Shown here piece by piece: positions 45,741 through 55,345 of a stretch of DNA of 64,000 nt. The stretch covers positions 2,728,001 through 2,792,000 of the forward strand of contig NZ_CP019445.1 of NCBI RefSeq assembly GCF_001975225.1, read 5' to 3'. This stretch comes from Kosakonia cowanii JCM 10956 = DSM 18146. Lineage in GTDB: Bacteria; Pseudomonadota; Gammaproteobacteria; Enterobacterales; Enterobacteriaceae. The position numbers and the translations under genes were made by a program. The notes beneath the pieces are model-generated. The model saw only the letters and a list, made by a program, of their open reading frames with translations. It was not told the origin of the DNA and searched no databases. Within the stretch, counting starts at the first letter, position 1, and each line of letters begins with the position of its first letter.

Positions 45741-46124
45741 ATGACCGCTGATGAACTCGCTCGTCGTTTATTAATGAAGTTGATGACTGCCAGAACAGAC
45801 CTTGCGGCCTATATCCAGATGCGCAAAGCGAAAGGGTATATGTCGGTCAACGAAAACGATCGTCTGCGTGAGATGTTTTTTGCCCTGGCGCTGGAGATCC
45901 GCGATAAAAGCGAAAGACTGCAAGAGATACAGGATCGCGATACGCGCAGCGCCATGTACAGTGCTGAAGAGGCGCTCTCTTCCGCCGCCGTTTCACTGAT
46001 GACCGGGCGAAGAGATTGCGCCAATTTCATCTCCGTGAACGTCGACAAGCTGGAGCGTTCGCTCAACATTCTCGATTACAGTCTTCAATACCTGAATGAG
46101 CACTCTCCGCTGGCTGAAGCGTGA
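45741..46124 (+). CDS. bssR: Biofilm regulator BssR
   Basis: The ATG at 45741, seven bases after GGGAGG, gives 127 residues, as in E. coli. The core ARTDLAAYIQMRKAKGYMSV is nearly the same as in E. coli BssR. It is a small cytoplasmic helical protein named for biofilm regulation through signal secretion. No DNA-binding domain is obvious. The gene order rimO, bssR, yliI is kept, though about 11.5 kb of accessory genes now separates the first two. A strong terminator follows. Confidence 0.9.
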   Translation: MTADELARRLLMKLMTARTDLAAYIQMRKAKGYMSVNENDRLREMFFALALEIRDKSERLQEIQDRDTRSAMYSAEEALSSAAVSLMTGRRDCANFISVNVDKLERSLNILDYSLQYLNEHSPLAEA

Positions 46125-46147
46125 GCCGCTTCCGCACCCAGAATCAT

Positions 46148-46170
46148 AAGGGGAGCCCGCTCCCCTTTAT
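46148..46170 (+). terminator. Intrinsic terminator of bssR
   Basis: AAGGGGAG and CTCCCCTT form an 8-bp stem around CCCG, followed by TAT, 23 bases after the bssR stop. Confidence 0.75.
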
Positions 46171-46255
46171 GCTTAAGCTTTTGTAAAAGCAAACCCAGCC
46201 GCGAAATCGATGGCTAACCTTTATCCAGGCTTACCGCTTAATAAAGGAGTGCCGT

Positions 46256-47362
46256 ATGCGCCATCTTCCCCTGTCATTACTTTTTCTCTCAACCTCTGTG
46301 CTCGCCGCCCCGGCTGTGGTCAACGTCGATGTCCTGCAAACAAAACTCGAGCACCCCTGGGCCCTGGCCTTTTTACCCAATGACGGCGGAATGCTCATCA
46401 CCCTGCGCGGCGGCGAGCTGCGCCACTGGCAGGCGGGCAAGGGGCTTTCCGATCCGATAAGCGGCGTGCCAAAAGTGTGGGCGCAGGGTCAGGGGGGCTT
46501 GCTGGATGTGGCGCTGGCACCTGATTTTGCCTCATCAAGGCGCGTATGGCTGAGCTATGCCGAAGCGGGACAGGATGGCAAAGCGGGTACCGCCGTCGGC
46601 TTTGGTCGCCTGAGCGACGATGGTAAACAGCTTGAGCACTTCCAGACCGTTTTCCGCCAGCAGCCAAAACTCTCGACCGGTAATCACTTTGGTGGCCGCA
46701 TGGTGTTTGATGGCAAAGGCTATCTGTGGATAGCGCTGGGTGAGAACAATCAGCGGCCGACGGCGCAGGAGCTGGATAAGCTGCAGGGCAAGCTGGTGCG
46801 GCTGACGGATCAGGGCAAGGTGCTGGAGGATAACCCGTTTGCAGGCAAGCAGGGTGCTCGGGCAGAGATCTGGTCTTACGGCATTCGTAATCCACAGGGG
46901 ATGGCGATCAACCCGTGGAGCCAGGCGCTGTGGCTGAATGAGCACGGCCCGCGCGGCGGGGATGAGATCAACGTGCCTGAAAAGGGTAAAAATTACGGCT
47001 GGCCGATTGCCACCTGGGGCATCAACTACAGCGGGCTGAAGATCCCGGAAGCGAAAGGCGGCATTGTCGAGGGGACCGAACAGCCAATTTTCTACTGGAA
47101 GGAATCCCCGGCCGTCAGCGGCATGGCTTTTTATAATTCGGACACCTTCAAGCAGTGGAAGAACAAACTCTTTATCGGCGCGCTGAAGGATAAGGATGTC
47201 ATTGTGATGAGCGTCGATGGCAACAAGGTGAGCGAAGATGGCCGCATTCTCGGCGATCGTAACCACCGTATCCGCGATGTGCGCGTTGGCCCGGATGGGT
47301 ATTTATATGTCTTAACCGACGAGAGCAACGGCGAGTTGTGGAAGATGAGTCCGGCATCGTAA
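46256..47362 (+). CDS. yliI: PQQ-dependent aldose sugar dehydrogenase YliI
   Basis: The protein has 368 residues. A signal peptide (MRHLPLSLLFLSTSVLAAP) leads to a six-blade beta-propeller of the soluble glucose dehydrogenase/GSDH class. Landmarks are HPWALAFLP, the loop GNHFGGRMVFDGKGYLWIALG and GIRNPQGMA, with HGPRGGDEIN. YliI oxidises aldose sugars in the periplasm using pyrroloquinoline quinone supplied from outside. The ribosome site is AAGGAG. The last 36 codons are repeated twice downstream. Confidence 0.94.
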   Translation: MRHLPLSLLFLSTSVLAAPAVVNVDVLQTKLEHPWALAFLPNDGGMLITLRGGELRHWQAGKGLSDPISGVPKVWAQGQGGLLDVALAPDFASSRRVWLSYAEAGQDGKAGTAVGFGRLSDDGKQLEHFQTVFRQQPKLSTGNHFGGRMVFDGKGYLWIALGENNQRPTAQELDKLQGKLVRLTDQGKVLEDNPFAGKQGARAEIWSYGIRNPQGMAINPWSQALWLNEHGPRGGDEINVPEKGKNYGWPIATWGINYSGLKIPEAKGGIVEGTEQPIFYWKESPAVSGMAFYNSDTFKQWKNKLFIGALKDKDVIVMSVDGNKVSEDGRILGDRNHRIRDVRVGPDGYLYVLTDESNGELWKMSPAS

Positions 47363-47457
47363 TCGCGCCGTGTTATTGCCGGATGGCGCGCAGTTATCCG
47401 GTGTAGGCCAGGTGCGGTTTGTCTTGCCGGATGGCGCTGGCGCTTATCCGGCCTACG

Positions 47458-47566
47458 CGATCGCAATCACCGTATCCGCGATGTGCGCGTTGGCCCGGAT
47501 GGGTATTTGTATGTCTTAACCGACGAGAGCAACGGCGAGTTGTGGAAGGTGAGTCCGGCATCGTAA
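47458..47566 (+). pseudogene. yliI C-terminal fragment, copy 1
   Basis: 36 codons (DRNHRIRDVRVGPDG... to ...LWKVSPAS and stop) match the yliI end except for one Met-to-Val change. There is no start codon or ribosome site, so it is a fragment left by tandem duplication. Confidence 0.88.
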
Positions 47567-47660
47567 TCGCGCGTGTTATTGCCGGATGGCGCGCAGTTAT
47601 CCGGTGTAGGCCTGGTGCGGTTTGTTTTGCCGGATGGCGCTGGCGCTTATCCGGCCTACG

Positions 47661-47769
47661 CGATCGCAATCACCGTATTCGCGATGTGCGCGATGGCCCG
47701 GATGGGTATTTGTATGTCTTAACCGATGAGAGCAATGGCGAGTTGTGGAAGGTGAGTCCGGCATCGTAA
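47661..47769 (+). pseudogene. yliI C-terminal fragment, copy 2
   Basis: Second 36-codon copy of the yliI end, with Val-to-Asp (RDVRDGPDG) and the Met-to-Val change shared with copy 1. It is followed by further REP units to 47868. Confidence 0.88.
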
Positions 47770-47785
47770 TCGCGCCGGGTGAGTG

Positions 47786-47868
47786 CCGGATGGCGCTAAC
47801 GCTTATCCGGCCTACGAAAGCATGGTGCACGCGTAGGCCGGATAAGGCGGAGCCGCCATCCGGCAATC
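47786..47868. repeat. REP pair before yliJ
   Basis: GCCGGATGGCGCTAACG to TATCCGGCCTACG and the reverse unit GTAGGCCGGATAAGGCG to GCCATCCGGCA, lying at the 3' end of yliJ. Confidence 0.85.
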
Positions 47869-47874
47869 AAGCCG

Positions 47875-48504
47875 TCACGTTACCGGGATCATCACGTTAT
47901 GGCGAAACGCCGGGCGCTCGCAAAGCTGCGCGTACCAGCGCTGCAAATGCGGGTGCGGCGCCCAGCTCAGGCCGGGAATATTAAACAGGTTATAGATAAA
48001 CGGGGCGACGGCGATATCGCCACAGCCAAACGCTTCGCCCGAGAGCCATGGCGTATTGGCCAGTTCATTATCAAGCAGCTGTAACGCACCATCGAGCGCC
48101 TCTTTTGACGACGCAATCACCGCCTGATCGCGCTTTTCTGGTGCCGTTCGTACCAGGTTCATCAGCAGTGGGCTGTGCTTGGGTGCCAGCATACTCAGCG
48201 ACCAGTCCATCCACTTATCACCCTGCGCCCGCGCGGCTGGTGACTCCAGCCACAGGCGGCTCTGACCATACTGCGCGACCAGGTAACGAACAATGGTGTT
48301 CGATTCCCACAGCACGGCACCGGTTTCGTCGTCGCGCAGCAGCGGCACCAGTCCGTTAGGGTTCATCGCCAGATATTCAGGATCGTGATTAACGCCGAAC
48401 TCCCGGCCCGCCAGAATGTGCTCATATGGCAGCTCCAGTTCATCCAGCAGCCAGCGCACTTTTTTGACATTCGTCGAATTATTCCGTCCCCACAGCGTGA
48501 TCAT
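47875..48504 (-). CDS. yliJ: Glutathione S-transferase-like protein YliJ
   Basis: The protein has 209 residues. The N-terminal thioredoxin-like domain (1-80) has [23 protein letters not shown] and the conserved NPNGLVPLL and ESNTIVRYL turns that bind glutathione. The C-terminal helical domain contains [17 protein letters not shown]. It is probably a cytoplasmic GST with unknown electrophile. It is convergent with yliI, the REP-rich space lying between them. Confidence 0.93.
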   Translation of the reverse strand: MITLWGRNNSTNVKKVRWLLDELELPYEHILAGREFGVNHDPEYLAMNPNGLVPLLRDDETGAVLWESNTIVRYLVAQYGQSRLWLESPAARAQGDKWMDWSLSMLAPKHSPLLMNLVRTAPEKRDQAVIASSKEALDGALQLLDNELANTPWLSGEAFGCGDIAVAPFIYNLFNIPGLSWAPHPHLQRWYAQLCERPAFRHNVMIPVT

Positions 48505-48728
48505 TTTTACCCCCGTGCAAAAGTGTGTTTCAGTGAATCTATCGTGGGCGAAACTTAACGTTCTGGCAACGACTTAGAAAAATAATGCACAACAGGCGCG
48601 CAACAGGCTGTTATTGCGTAAACTTTAAAAACTTTACCCAGTAGCGGTTTTTTTCGTTTCGTTTGTGCGTTATTACTCACCGTTTGTTACGGCACGGTGA
48701 TGTGACGTTTTATTGAAAGGATACTCGG

Positions 48729-49940
48729 GTGGCTTATATGACGCAGTTCTCTCTATCCCTTCGCGGCCTGGCAGCAGGATCCGCGCTGTTGTTTCTCTTC
48801 TCCCCTTCGTTATATGCAGTGGAACAAACGCCTGCCGCGCCCCCGGTCGATGCCCGTGCGTGGATCCTGATGGATTACGCCAGCGGCAAAGTGCTGGCCG
48901 AGGGCAACGCCGACGAAAAACTCGACCCTGCCAGCCTGACCAAACTGATGACCAGCTATGTGGTCGGCCAGGCGCTGAAAGCGGGAAAAATTCACCTGAC
49001 CGATACCGTCACCGTTGGCAAAGATGCGTGGGCGACCGGCAACCCGGCGCTGCGCGGCTCGTCGCTGATGTTCCTGAAGCCGGGCGACCATGTATCTGTG
49101 GCGGACCTGAATAAAGGGGTCATTATTCAGTCCGGCAATGACGCCAGCATCGCCATTGCCGATTATGTTGCTGGGAGCCAGGACTCCTTCGTCAGCCTGA
49201 TGAACAGCTATGCGCAAAAGCTCGGCCTGACCAATACCACCTTCAAAACCGTCCACGGGCTTGATGCGCCGGGGCAGTTCAGCACCGCGCGCGATATGGC
49301 GCTGCTCGGCAAAGCGCTGATCCACGACGTGCCGGACGAGTACGCGATCCATAAAGAGAAAGAGTTCACCTTCAATAAGATCCGCCAGCCCAACCGCAAC
49401 CGGCTGCTGTGGAGCACCAGCATGAACGTGGACGGCATGAAAACCGGCACCACCGAGGGGGCGGGTTACAATCTCGTCGCCTCGGCAACTCAGGGCGACA
49501 TGCGCTTGATCTCCGTGGTGCTGGGGGCGAAAACCGACCGCATCCGCTTTAATGAGTCAGAAAAACTGCTCACCTGGGGTTTCCGCTTTTTCGAAACGGT
49601 GACGCCGGTGAAATCTGACGCCACCTTTGTCAGCCAGCGCGTCTGGTTTGGCGACAGCAGCGAAGCGAAGCTTGGCGCGGGCGAAGCAGGCTCAATCACC
49701 ATCCCCAAAGGGCAGTTTAAAAACCTGAAAGCGAGCTTCACCCTCAACCAGCCGGAGCTTGAAGCGCCGCTGAAGAAGGGCCAGGTGGTGGGCACCATCA
49801 ACTTCCAGCTCAATGACAAAACCATTGAGCAGCGCCCGCTGGTGGTGATGGAAGCGGTGAATGAAGCGGGCTTCGTTGGCCGGATGTGGGATTTTGTCCT
49901 GCTGAAGTTCCACCAGTGGTTTGGTAGCTGGTTCTCGTAG
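48729..49940 (+). CDS. dacC: D-alanyl-D-alanine carboxypeptidase DacC (PBP6)
   Basis: The GTG at 48729, seven bases after AGGA, gives 403 residues; the ATG three codons on would give the E. coli length of 400. After a signal peptide, the penicillin-binding motifs are SLTK (Ser69), SGN, and KTGT in [13 protein letters not shown]. The C-terminal amphipathic helix [18 protein letters not shown] anchors it to the outer face of the inner membrane. It trims the terminal D-Ala from peptidoglycan pentapeptides. Confidence 0.96.
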   Translation: MAYMTQFSLSLRGLAAGSALLFLFSPSLYAVEQTPAAPPVDARAWILMDYASGKVLAEGNADEKLDPASLTKLMTSYVVGQALKAGKIHLTDTVTVGKDAWATGNPALRGSSLMFLKPGDHVSVADLNKGVIIQSGNDASIAIADYVAGSQDSFVSLMNSYAQKLGLTNTTFKTVHGLDAPGQFSTARDMALLGKALIHDVPDEYAIHKEKEFTFNKIRQPNRNRLLWSTSMNVDGMKTGTTEGAGYNLVASATQGDMRLISVVLGAKTDRIRFNESEKLLTWGFRFFETVTPVKSDATFVSQRVWFGDSSEAKLGAGEAGSITIPKGQFKNLKASFTLNQPELEAPLKKGQVVGTINFQLNDKTIEQRPLVVMEAVNEAGFVGRMWDFVLLKFHQWFGSWFS

Positions 49941-49947
49941 CCGTGGT

Positions 49948-49970
49948 GACCGTGCCCGGCGGGCGCGGTC
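49948..49970. terminator. Hairpin between dacC and deoR
   Basis: GACCG and CGGTC flank GCCC-GGC-GGGC, a compact GC-rich stem between the convergent genes. It lacks a T-run, so termination is uncertain. Confidence 0.5.
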
Positions 49971-50727
49971 AGTAGAGAAGGGTGATCTGCTCTTTTTTCG
50001 CCGCGCTGACCAGGCCATCATCCGGCCGGCGGTCGCTGACAATCACATCGAAACGGTTTAACGCGCCCATGCAGGCCGGGCGCACTTTGCCGAACTTGCT
50101 GTGATCGACCACCAGCACATGACGCTGCGCGCTGTTCATCGCCCAGTGTTTTACCGGCAGCTCTTCAAGGTTAAAGCAGGTCGCGCCCTGTTCCGTGTGT
50201 ACGCCCGCCGCCGAGTAGAAAGCGATGTCCGGGCGCAGGTTGCTCAGGGTTTCATTAAAGTTCAGCGGCTTAAAAATGGCGTTGCTGGCGTGAAACTCCC
50301 CACCGCTAAGAATGGCGCGGCACAACGGTTTCTCCTGCAGCGCCAGAAAGGTGTTCAGCGAGTAGCAGACGGCGGTGAAGGGCAGATCCTGAGGCAGCGC
50401 GTCGATGATCCACGGCGTGGTGGTGCCGCAGTCAAAAAAGGCCATCTGGTGCGGTTGCAGCAGGGCAGCGGCGAGCTTTGCCGCGCGGCGCTTCTCCTCG
50501 ACGAGGCGGTTTTTCTGATCGCTTAACAGATAGTGGCTGGCAGAGCGCGGTTCGAGCACAATATAGCCGCCGAGCAGCACTACCGGAGCGCTGTTGGTGC
50601 TGAGATCGCGACGAATGGTCATTTCAGAAACGCCAAGCAGGGCGGCCGCCTCTTTCAGATGCAGCTTATCGCTGCGCTTGAGCGCCGCCAGCAGCTGGTT
50701 GATCCGCTCGTCACGTCTTGTTTCCAT
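49969..50727 (-). CDS. deoR: Deoxyribose operon repressor DeoR
   Basis: The protein has 252 residues, as in E. coli. The helix-turn-helix is LKEAAALLGVSEMTIRRDL, and the sensor domain has FFDCGTTTPWIIDALP and ACFNLEELPVKHWAM-like sequence near residue 180. DeoR represses nucleoside and deoxyribose catabolic genes in the absence of deoxyribose-5-phosphate. The gene is monocistronic and lies between dacC and ybjG as in E. coli. Confidence 0.96.
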   Translation of the reverse strand: METRRDERINQLLAALKRSDKLHLKEAAALLGVSEMTIRRDLSTNSAPVVLLGGYIVLEPRSASHYLLSDQKNRLVEEKRRAAKLAAALLQPHQMAFFDCGTTTPWIIDALPQDLPFTAVCYSLNTFLALQEKPLCRAILSGGEFHASNAIFKPLNFNETLSNLRPDIAFYSAAGVHTEQGATCFNLEELPVKHWAMNSAQRHVLVVDHSKFGKVRPACMGALNRFDVIVSDRRPDDGLVSAAKKEQITLLY

Positions 50728-50740
50728 AATTCACCCGAAT

Positions 50741-50770
50741 AAAAGAAAGCCCCGCATAAGCGGGGCCTTT
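50741..50770 (-). terminator. Intrinsic terminator of ybjG
   Basis: GCCCCGC and GCGGGGC form a stem around TTAT (minus strand), followed by TTTCTTTT, 22 bases after the ybjG stop. Confidence 0.85.
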
Positions 50771-50791
50771 ATCTTACCTGCGCCCTGGCGC

Positions 50792-51400
50792 TTAGTCACG
50801 CATCCAGCCGCGACGGATCGGGAAGGCAAAACAGAGGCGATAAATCTGCTGCGCGGCGTGATAAATCTTCTCGCCGAACGCCTGCCACAGAATTTGTGCG
50901 CTCAGGCAGCCGCAGATGCCGACCAGCAAACCGCCGAGCATATCCAGCGGCCAGTGGACGCCAAGATAAACGCGCGACCAAGCGATAGCGAACGCCGTCA
51001 CCATCAGCGCTGCGCCGGACCAGAAACGGTGCCAGGCAAGAAACGCAACGGCAAAGGTGAAGATCACCGTACCGTGATCGCTCGGGAAGGAGTCATCCGC
51101 TGCGTGTGGCAGGAAGTTATAACCCACATGATCGACAAAAGGCCTGTCGTGCGGAAAGGTATGGCCTAAAATCCATGAGAGCGAGAGGCTGACGACGATC
51201 GCCAGCGCCACTTTGATCACCAACTGACGCTGAGCGCTGACCTGGCTGCGCGGCCCCCATAGCCAGAGACCAACCGCCAGCAGCGGCACGATATTGATCA
51301 GATCTTTGGCAACAACGTGGGCGACGGTCAGGAGCCAGGCGGGCGAGTCGGGCGTGGCGTTAATCCAGTAGAACAGGGTGTGATTCAGGCTCTCTAACAT
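50792..51400 (-). CDS. ybjG: Undecaprenyl-diphosphate phosphatase YbjG
   Basis: The start MLESLNHTLFYWINATPDS (51400) gives 202 residues (E. coli 198). It is a PAP2-type membrane enzyme. The three phosphatase motifs are in the loops: HDRPFVDH, FPSDHGTVI and SRVYLGVHWPLD. It recycles the undecaprenyl carrier of wall and O-antigen synthesis at the periplasmic face. A PmrA-type box lies upstream, consistent with control of ybjG by BasR/PmrA in E. coli. Confidence 0.95.
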   Translation of the reverse strand: MLESLNHTLFYWINATPDSPAWLLTVAHVVAKDLINIVPLLAVGLWLWGPRSQVSAQRQLVIKVALAIVVSLSLSWILGHTFPHDRPFVDHVGYNFLPHAADDSFPSDHGTVIFTFAVAFLAWHRFWSGAALMVTAFAIAWSRVYLGVHWPLDMLGGLLVGICGCLSAQILWQAFGEKIYHAAQQIYRLCFAFPIRRGWMRD

Positions 51401-51535
51401 AGACAGATTACTCTTTGATGACAGTCCGGATTGATCAAAGCGCTCACCATAAAAGCGGTGCGGCACAGGGTAAAGGGGTTTTGTCTTACTCCGTAGAGAG
51501 TTAGACGATTCCTGGTCTCAGAGTACGCCCTGTCA

Positions 51536-51552
51536 CTTAAGCAAACCTTAAA
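51536..51552 (-). promoter_or_regulatory. PmrA (BasR) box upstream of ybjG
   Basis: On the minus strand the sequence TTTAAG-GTTTG-CTTAAG is a direct repeat fitting the hTTAAK-N5-hTTAAK PmrA consensus at every defined base. It lies about 136 bp before the ybjG start. Confidence 0.65.
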
Positions 51553-51652
51553 CGAGTGAATACGTGCTTTATCTGTTTTTGCGGGAGAATTCACTACCGT
51601 CGCGCGATGGCTTTGATTACACTCTGCGCGATTTTTCAAAGGAAGAGATTGC

Positions 51653-52885
51653 ATGCAAAACCATACCCTTTCCGGCCAACGTCTGGGACGACGGGCGCTG
51701 TTATTCCCCCTCTGTCTGGTGCTTTACGAATTCTCCACCTATATCGGCAACGATATGATTCAGCCCGGTATGCTAACGGTGGTCGAGCAATATAACGCAG
51801 GCATTGAGTGGGTTCCGACCTCGATGACCGCCTACCTGGCGGGCGGCATGTTCTTACAGTGGCTGTTAGGGCCGCTCTCCGACCGCATCGGCCGTCGCCC
51901 GGTGATGCTTACCGGCGTGGTGTGGTTTATTGTCACCTGCCTGGCGACACTGCTGGCGCAGAACATTGAGCAGTTTACGCTGCTGCGCTTTTTACAGGGC
52001 ATTAGCCTCTGCTTTATTGGCGCTGTGGGGTACGCGGCGATTCAGGAGTCGTTTGAGGAGGCGGTCTGTATCAAGATCACCGCCCTGATGGCGAATGTCG
52101 CGTTAATTGCGCCCCTGCTTGGCCCGCTGGTGGGCGCCGCCTGGGTGCATGCCGCGCCGTGGGAGGGGATGTTCGTCCTCTTTGCGCTGCTGGCGGCCTT
52201 CTCCTTCTTCGGGCTGCAGCGGGCGATGCCGGAGACCGCCACGCGACTCGGCGAGAAGCTGTCGTTTAAATCCCTGTGGCGCGATTACGCCGAGGTGCTG
52301 AAAAACGTGCGCTTTGTCGCGGGCGCGCTGGCTATCGGCTTTGTCAGCCTGCCGCTGCTGGCGTGGATTGCCCAGTCGCCGATTATTATCATCAGCGGCG
52401 AGCAGCTCAGCAGCTATGAGTACGGCCTGTTGCAGGTGCCGATTTTCGGCGCGCTGATTGTGGGCAACCTGGTGCTGGCGCGGCTGACTTCGCGGCGCAC
52501 CGTGCGCGCGCTGATCATTCTTGGCGGCTGGCCGATTGTGGCCGGTCTGCTACTGGCGGCGGTTGCCACGTTTGCCTCTTCCCACGCCTATTTGTGGATG
52601 ACGGCCGGGTTAAGCGTTTACGCCTTCGGCATTGGCCTTGCCAACGCCGGGCTGGTGCGCCTGACACTGTTCGCCAGCGAGATGAGCAAGGGCACGGTGT
52701 CAGCGGCGATGGGCATGTTGCAGATGTTTATCTTCACCGTCGGCATTGAGGTGAGTAAACATGCCTGGCTGATCGGCGGCAACGGGTTGTTCAGCCTGTT
52801 CAACCTGCTGAACGGTATTATCTGGCTGGGGCTGATGGTGGTGTTTCTGCGCGATAAGCGCATGGGAAATTCGCTGGAGGGATAG
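51653..52885 (+). CDS. mdfA: Multidrug efflux transporter MdfA (Cmr)
   Basis: The protein has 410 residues, as in E. coli. It is a 12-helix DHA1-family antiporter. The key acidic residues of helix 1 are kept, Glu26 and Asp34 in [16 protein letters not shown], and motif A reads [14 protein letters not shown]. It exports chloramphenicol, cationic dyes and other drugs and takes part in Na+/K+-H+ exchange at high pH. AAGGAAGAG precedes the ATG. It is divergent from ybjG. Confidence 0.97.
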   Translation: MQNHTLSGQRLGRRALLFPLCLVLYEFSTYIGNDMIQPGMLTVVEQYNAGIEWVPTSMTAYLAGGMFLQWLLGPLSDRIGRRPVMLTGVVWFIVTCLATLLAQNIEQFTLLRFLQGISLCFIGAVGYAAIQESFEEAVCIKITALMANVALIAPLLGPLVGAAWVHAAPWEGMFVLFALLAAFSFFGLQRAMPETATRLGEKLSFKSLWRDYAEVLKNVRFVAGALAIGFVSLPLLAWIAQSPIIIISGEQLSSYEYGLLQVPIFGALIVGNLVLARLTSRRTVRALIILGGWPIVAGLLLAAVATFASSHAYLWMTAGLSVYAFGIGLANAGLVRLTLFASEMSKGTVSAAMGMLQMFIFTVGIEVSKHAWLIGGNGLFSLFNLLNGIIWLGLMVVFLRDKRMGNSLEG

Positions 52886-52906
52886 GGCGGCAGCCCGCAG
52901 GCCGCC
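52886..52906. terminator. Hairpin between mdfA and ybjJ
   Basis: GGCGGC and GCCGCC pair around a 9-base loop, between convergent genes. It lacks a T-run. Confidence 0.4.
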
Positions 52907-52915
52907 GCCGCACTG

Positions 52916-54118
52916 TTAACCCAGTTCCGCCTGGGCTTGCGGTTCCGGTTTTGCCACCGCGCGCGCCACCAGCGCGGCAATCAGCACCAGGCCAAGCACC
53001 ACCAGCATCGCGCTGCGCAATCCGTAGTGCTCGCCGAGGAAGCCGAGCAGCGGCGGGCCAACGAGGAAAGCAAGGTAACCCGTTGTTGCCACCACGCTGA
53101 CGCGCGTCGCGGCATCCGGCCCGGTATCGCTGGCCGCCGAAATGGTCAGCGGGAAGCCGAGCGATGCGCCTAAGCCCCATAAAATGACCGAGAAGCCCGC
53201 CACCCAGGCGCTGTCGACAAAAATAATCAGGCCGATACCCAGCGCGCCCATTATCGCGCTGGCGCGCACCACGGCGACGCGGCTGTAGCGGTCGATAAAC
53301 CAGCCGCCGCAGAAGCGCCCGGTGGTCATGCCGAGCGTAAAACCGGTGTAGATCAGCGAGCCGGAAGTAGGGCTGAAGCCGTGACCATCCACCATCAGCA
53401 GCGGTAGCCAGTCGTTAGCCGAGCCTTCAGCGAACGCCATCGCCAGCACCACCACGCCAATTAACAGCAGCTGCGTATCGCGCCAGAAGGGCATCCCTTT
53501 TTGACGGTTGGCGTGCTCTTCGGCGCTGTTTTGCCCGGTCCCCTCCGGCACGGCGGAGATCGCCAGAATAATCGGCACAATCGCCACCAGCGCCGCCAGC
53601 AGAATGTGCAGATTCGCGCTGATGCCCAGGGCAGTTAACGACATGCCGACGCCTGCGCCAACCAGCGTGCCAAGGCTGTAAAAGCCGTGCATCATCGGCA
53701 GAACGGTTTTGTTCATCTCCTGCTCAACCACCGCGCCTTCGATATTCATCGCCACTTCGCCCGCGCCCAGGCTGCCGCCAAAGCAAGCCAGACCAACGGC
53801 AAAGAGCAGCGGCGAGGCGAACCACAGGGCGATACTTAAAATCACCATCCCGAGCACCGAGAAGGACATGCTGGCGCGGATCACTTTGCGCGCCCCGAAG
53901 CGCTTCACCAGCCAGGCCGATGAGAGAATGCCGCTCATCGACCCGACCGACAGGCCAAACAGCACCGCGCCCATTTCAGCCGTCGAGACCGAGAGCACAT
54001 CGCGGATCGCTGGCGTGCGCGATGCCCATGAGGCCATTAATAATCCGGGGAGAAAGAAGAAGGTGAACAGCGCCCATAAGCGATGGCGCAGGGCTTTTCG
54101 GGAGGCGTTTTCAGTCAT
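52916..54118 (-). CDS. ybjJ: MFS transporter YbjJ
   Basis: The protein has 400 residues (E. coli 402) with twelve helices. Its sequence [20 protein letters not shown] and [25 protein letters not shown] is typical of the FucP-like/YbjJ group. The substrate is not known. In E. coli ybjH and ybjI lie between mdfA and ybjJ; here mdfA and ybjJ are direct neighbours, convergent. Confidence 0.92.
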   Translation of the reverse strand: MTENASRKALRHRLWALFTFFFLPGLLMASWASRTPAIRDVLSVSTAEMGAVLFGLSVGSMSGILSSAWLVKRFGARKVIRASMSFSVLGMVILSIALWFASPLLFAVGLACFGGSLGAGEVAMNIEGAVVEQEMNKTVLPMMHGFYSLGTLVGAGVGMSLTALGISANLHILLAALVAIVPIILAISAVPEGTGQNSAEEHANRQKGMPFWRDTQLLLIGVVVLAMAFAEGSANDWLPLLMVDGHGFSPTSGSLIYTGFTLGMTTGRFCGGWFIDRYSRVAVVRASAIMGALGIGLIIFVDSAWVAGFSVILWGLGASLGFPLTISAASDTGPDAATRVSVVATTGYLAFLVGPPLLGFLGEHYGLRSAMLVVLGLVLIAALVARAVAKPEPQAQAELG

Positions 54119-54284
54119 AGATTCACATCAAAAAAAGTAAGGTGAAGTAACACTAGCATTTTTTGCGTGGTTACGGTGGCAGGAGGTGAATAACAGCCAT
54201 GAGGTTAATCAATATAATTAAGAAAATGCATACGGTTATGTTAATGATACATTGGGGTAATAGTTTATTGAGGGAGCAATAAAA

Positions 54285-54752
54285 GTGAAATTTATCATGC
54301 AAACCGCAGTTGCATTGTTGCTGGCAAGCAATGTGAGTTATGCGCAATCCACTACCACCGACAGCTTCACCTATGAAGCGCACGCCCTGGCGTTGCAGAA
54401 CGAGGGTGAAAAGTGCCAGTTAAGCGTCACTTCACCCGATGGGGCGATAAAGCGTTACGGGCTTGACCTCCGTTCGCCATGCTACTTCCTGTACGGCGCG
54501 GGAACGCAACCTAAACATTTCGCCTATCCGCGAGACGGCATTAAGGCGCTGTTTATCATTCTCGGCAACCCGCTTACGGCGGATGAGCAGAAGATCTGGC
54601 GAGTTAAAGACGCATCAACCTGCGGCACAAAAGGCTTCGGGCTCTACTTTGATGGTCAACACTTCAGTCTCAGCCGAACCTCACACGAGGGGATGTTGTT
54701 ATGCCGTGACAGAGGCGTAGACGAAAAAGTTTTTAACACGCTGCGCGATTGA
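54285..54752 (+). CDS. Small secreted protein of unknown function
   Basis: The GTG at 54285 lies eight bases after AGGGAG and gives 155 residues. A signal peptide (MKFIMQTAVALLLASNVSYAQS) precedes a mature domain with four cysteines (EKCQLS, SPCYFL, STCGTK, LLCRDR), which could make two disulfides in the periplasm. I do not recognise the family. It is followed by a strong terminator. It opens an accessory patch where E. coli has ybjK. Confidence 0.65.
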   Translation: MKFIMQTAVALLLASNVSYAQSTTTDSFTYEAHALALQNEGEKCQLSVTSPDGAIKRYGLDLRSPCYFLYGAGTQPKHFAYPRDGIKALFIILGNPLTADEQKIWRVKDASTCGTKGFGLYFDGQHFSLSRTSHEGMLLCRDRGVDEKVFNTLRD

Positions 54753-54772
54753 TGGCAGGATACCCGCTTCCC

Positions 54773-54793
54773 GGGCCGCTACGGCCCTTTTTT
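54773..54793 (+). terminator. Intrinsic terminator of the secreted-protein gene
   Basis: GGGCCG-CTA-CGGCCC followed by six T, 20 bases after the stop. Confidence 0.88.
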
Positions 54794-54826
54794 ATGAATT
54801 GAGCAAGTGATGCAGGCAGGGAAGGG

Positions 54827-55291
54827 ATGATTATCAACACAGTCATGTGGTTAGCGTCGACGGCAGCGCTTTTTGCGTGGGTATTCAACGTTACCCTCAA
54901 AAACACCTTTAAAACCAATGCGAAATACTTCGGGATATTTATTGTGGTGCATCTGGCGCTTAATATCGGTGCGATGGCGCTGAGCAAGCATGGGGTTGTG
55001 CTGGTTAAACACCACTCCAGCGCGATGACGGTCACAGCCATGACGATCCTGTTGAAAAGCTATATGGTGCTGATGGCGATTATGGCCCTGAGCTTTTTTA
55101 TCGCACTCGCGGGCAAAGGCGCAGAGAAAATGACGCAGTTTCACACCACCCATAATGCAGCCAACCTGCACCGTAACCCGCTCAAGTTTTACCTGCGCAA
55201 CCAGTCAGGGCTTGTTAACGTCTACCGAGGGTTCTTCCTGATAGGTGGGGTTTATATGCTGTGGGCGATGTGGTTTAGGATGAGTTTTTGA
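54827..55291 (+). CDS. Small integral membrane protein of unknown function
   Basis: The protein has 154 residues with four hydrophobic stretches (about 6-25, 37-55, 66-92 and 132-150). The start is behind GGGAAGG. A soluble loop between the third and fourth segments contains HTTHNAANLHRN. I do not recognise the family. It is preceded by a terminator and converges on the repeat-bearing secreted protein gene, so it is transcribed on its own. Confidence 0.6.
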   Translation: MIINTVMWLASTAALFAWVFNVTLKNTFKTNAKYFGIFIVVHLALNIGAMALSKHGVVLVKHHSSAMTVTAMTILLKSYMVLMAIMALSFFIALAGKGAEKMTQFHTTHNAANLHRNPLKFYLRNQSGLVNVYRGFFLIGGVYMLWAMWFRMSF

Positions 55292-55345
55292 AGTTTAGGG
55301 CGGCAATTAAGGGTCAATGCCGACTTTTGCCGCCATTGAGTATTG

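Larger units (their letters stand above)
47255..47770 (+). repeat. Tandem repeat of the yliI 3' end plus REP pair (period 203-204 bp)
   Basis: The segment from GATCG(T/C)AA at 47255 through the yliI stop and two REP units is followed by copies beginning at 47459 and 47662, spaced 204 and 203 bp. Each copy holds the last 36 yliI codons, the stop, and REP sequence. The copies differ by a few bases, so the event is not very recent. Confidence 0.92.

Noticed and set aside
47419..47769. Open frame of 116 codons across the yliI repeat region
   Set aside because: It is a chimera of REP sequence and the last yliI fragment; its only recognisable part is the duplicated yliI end.
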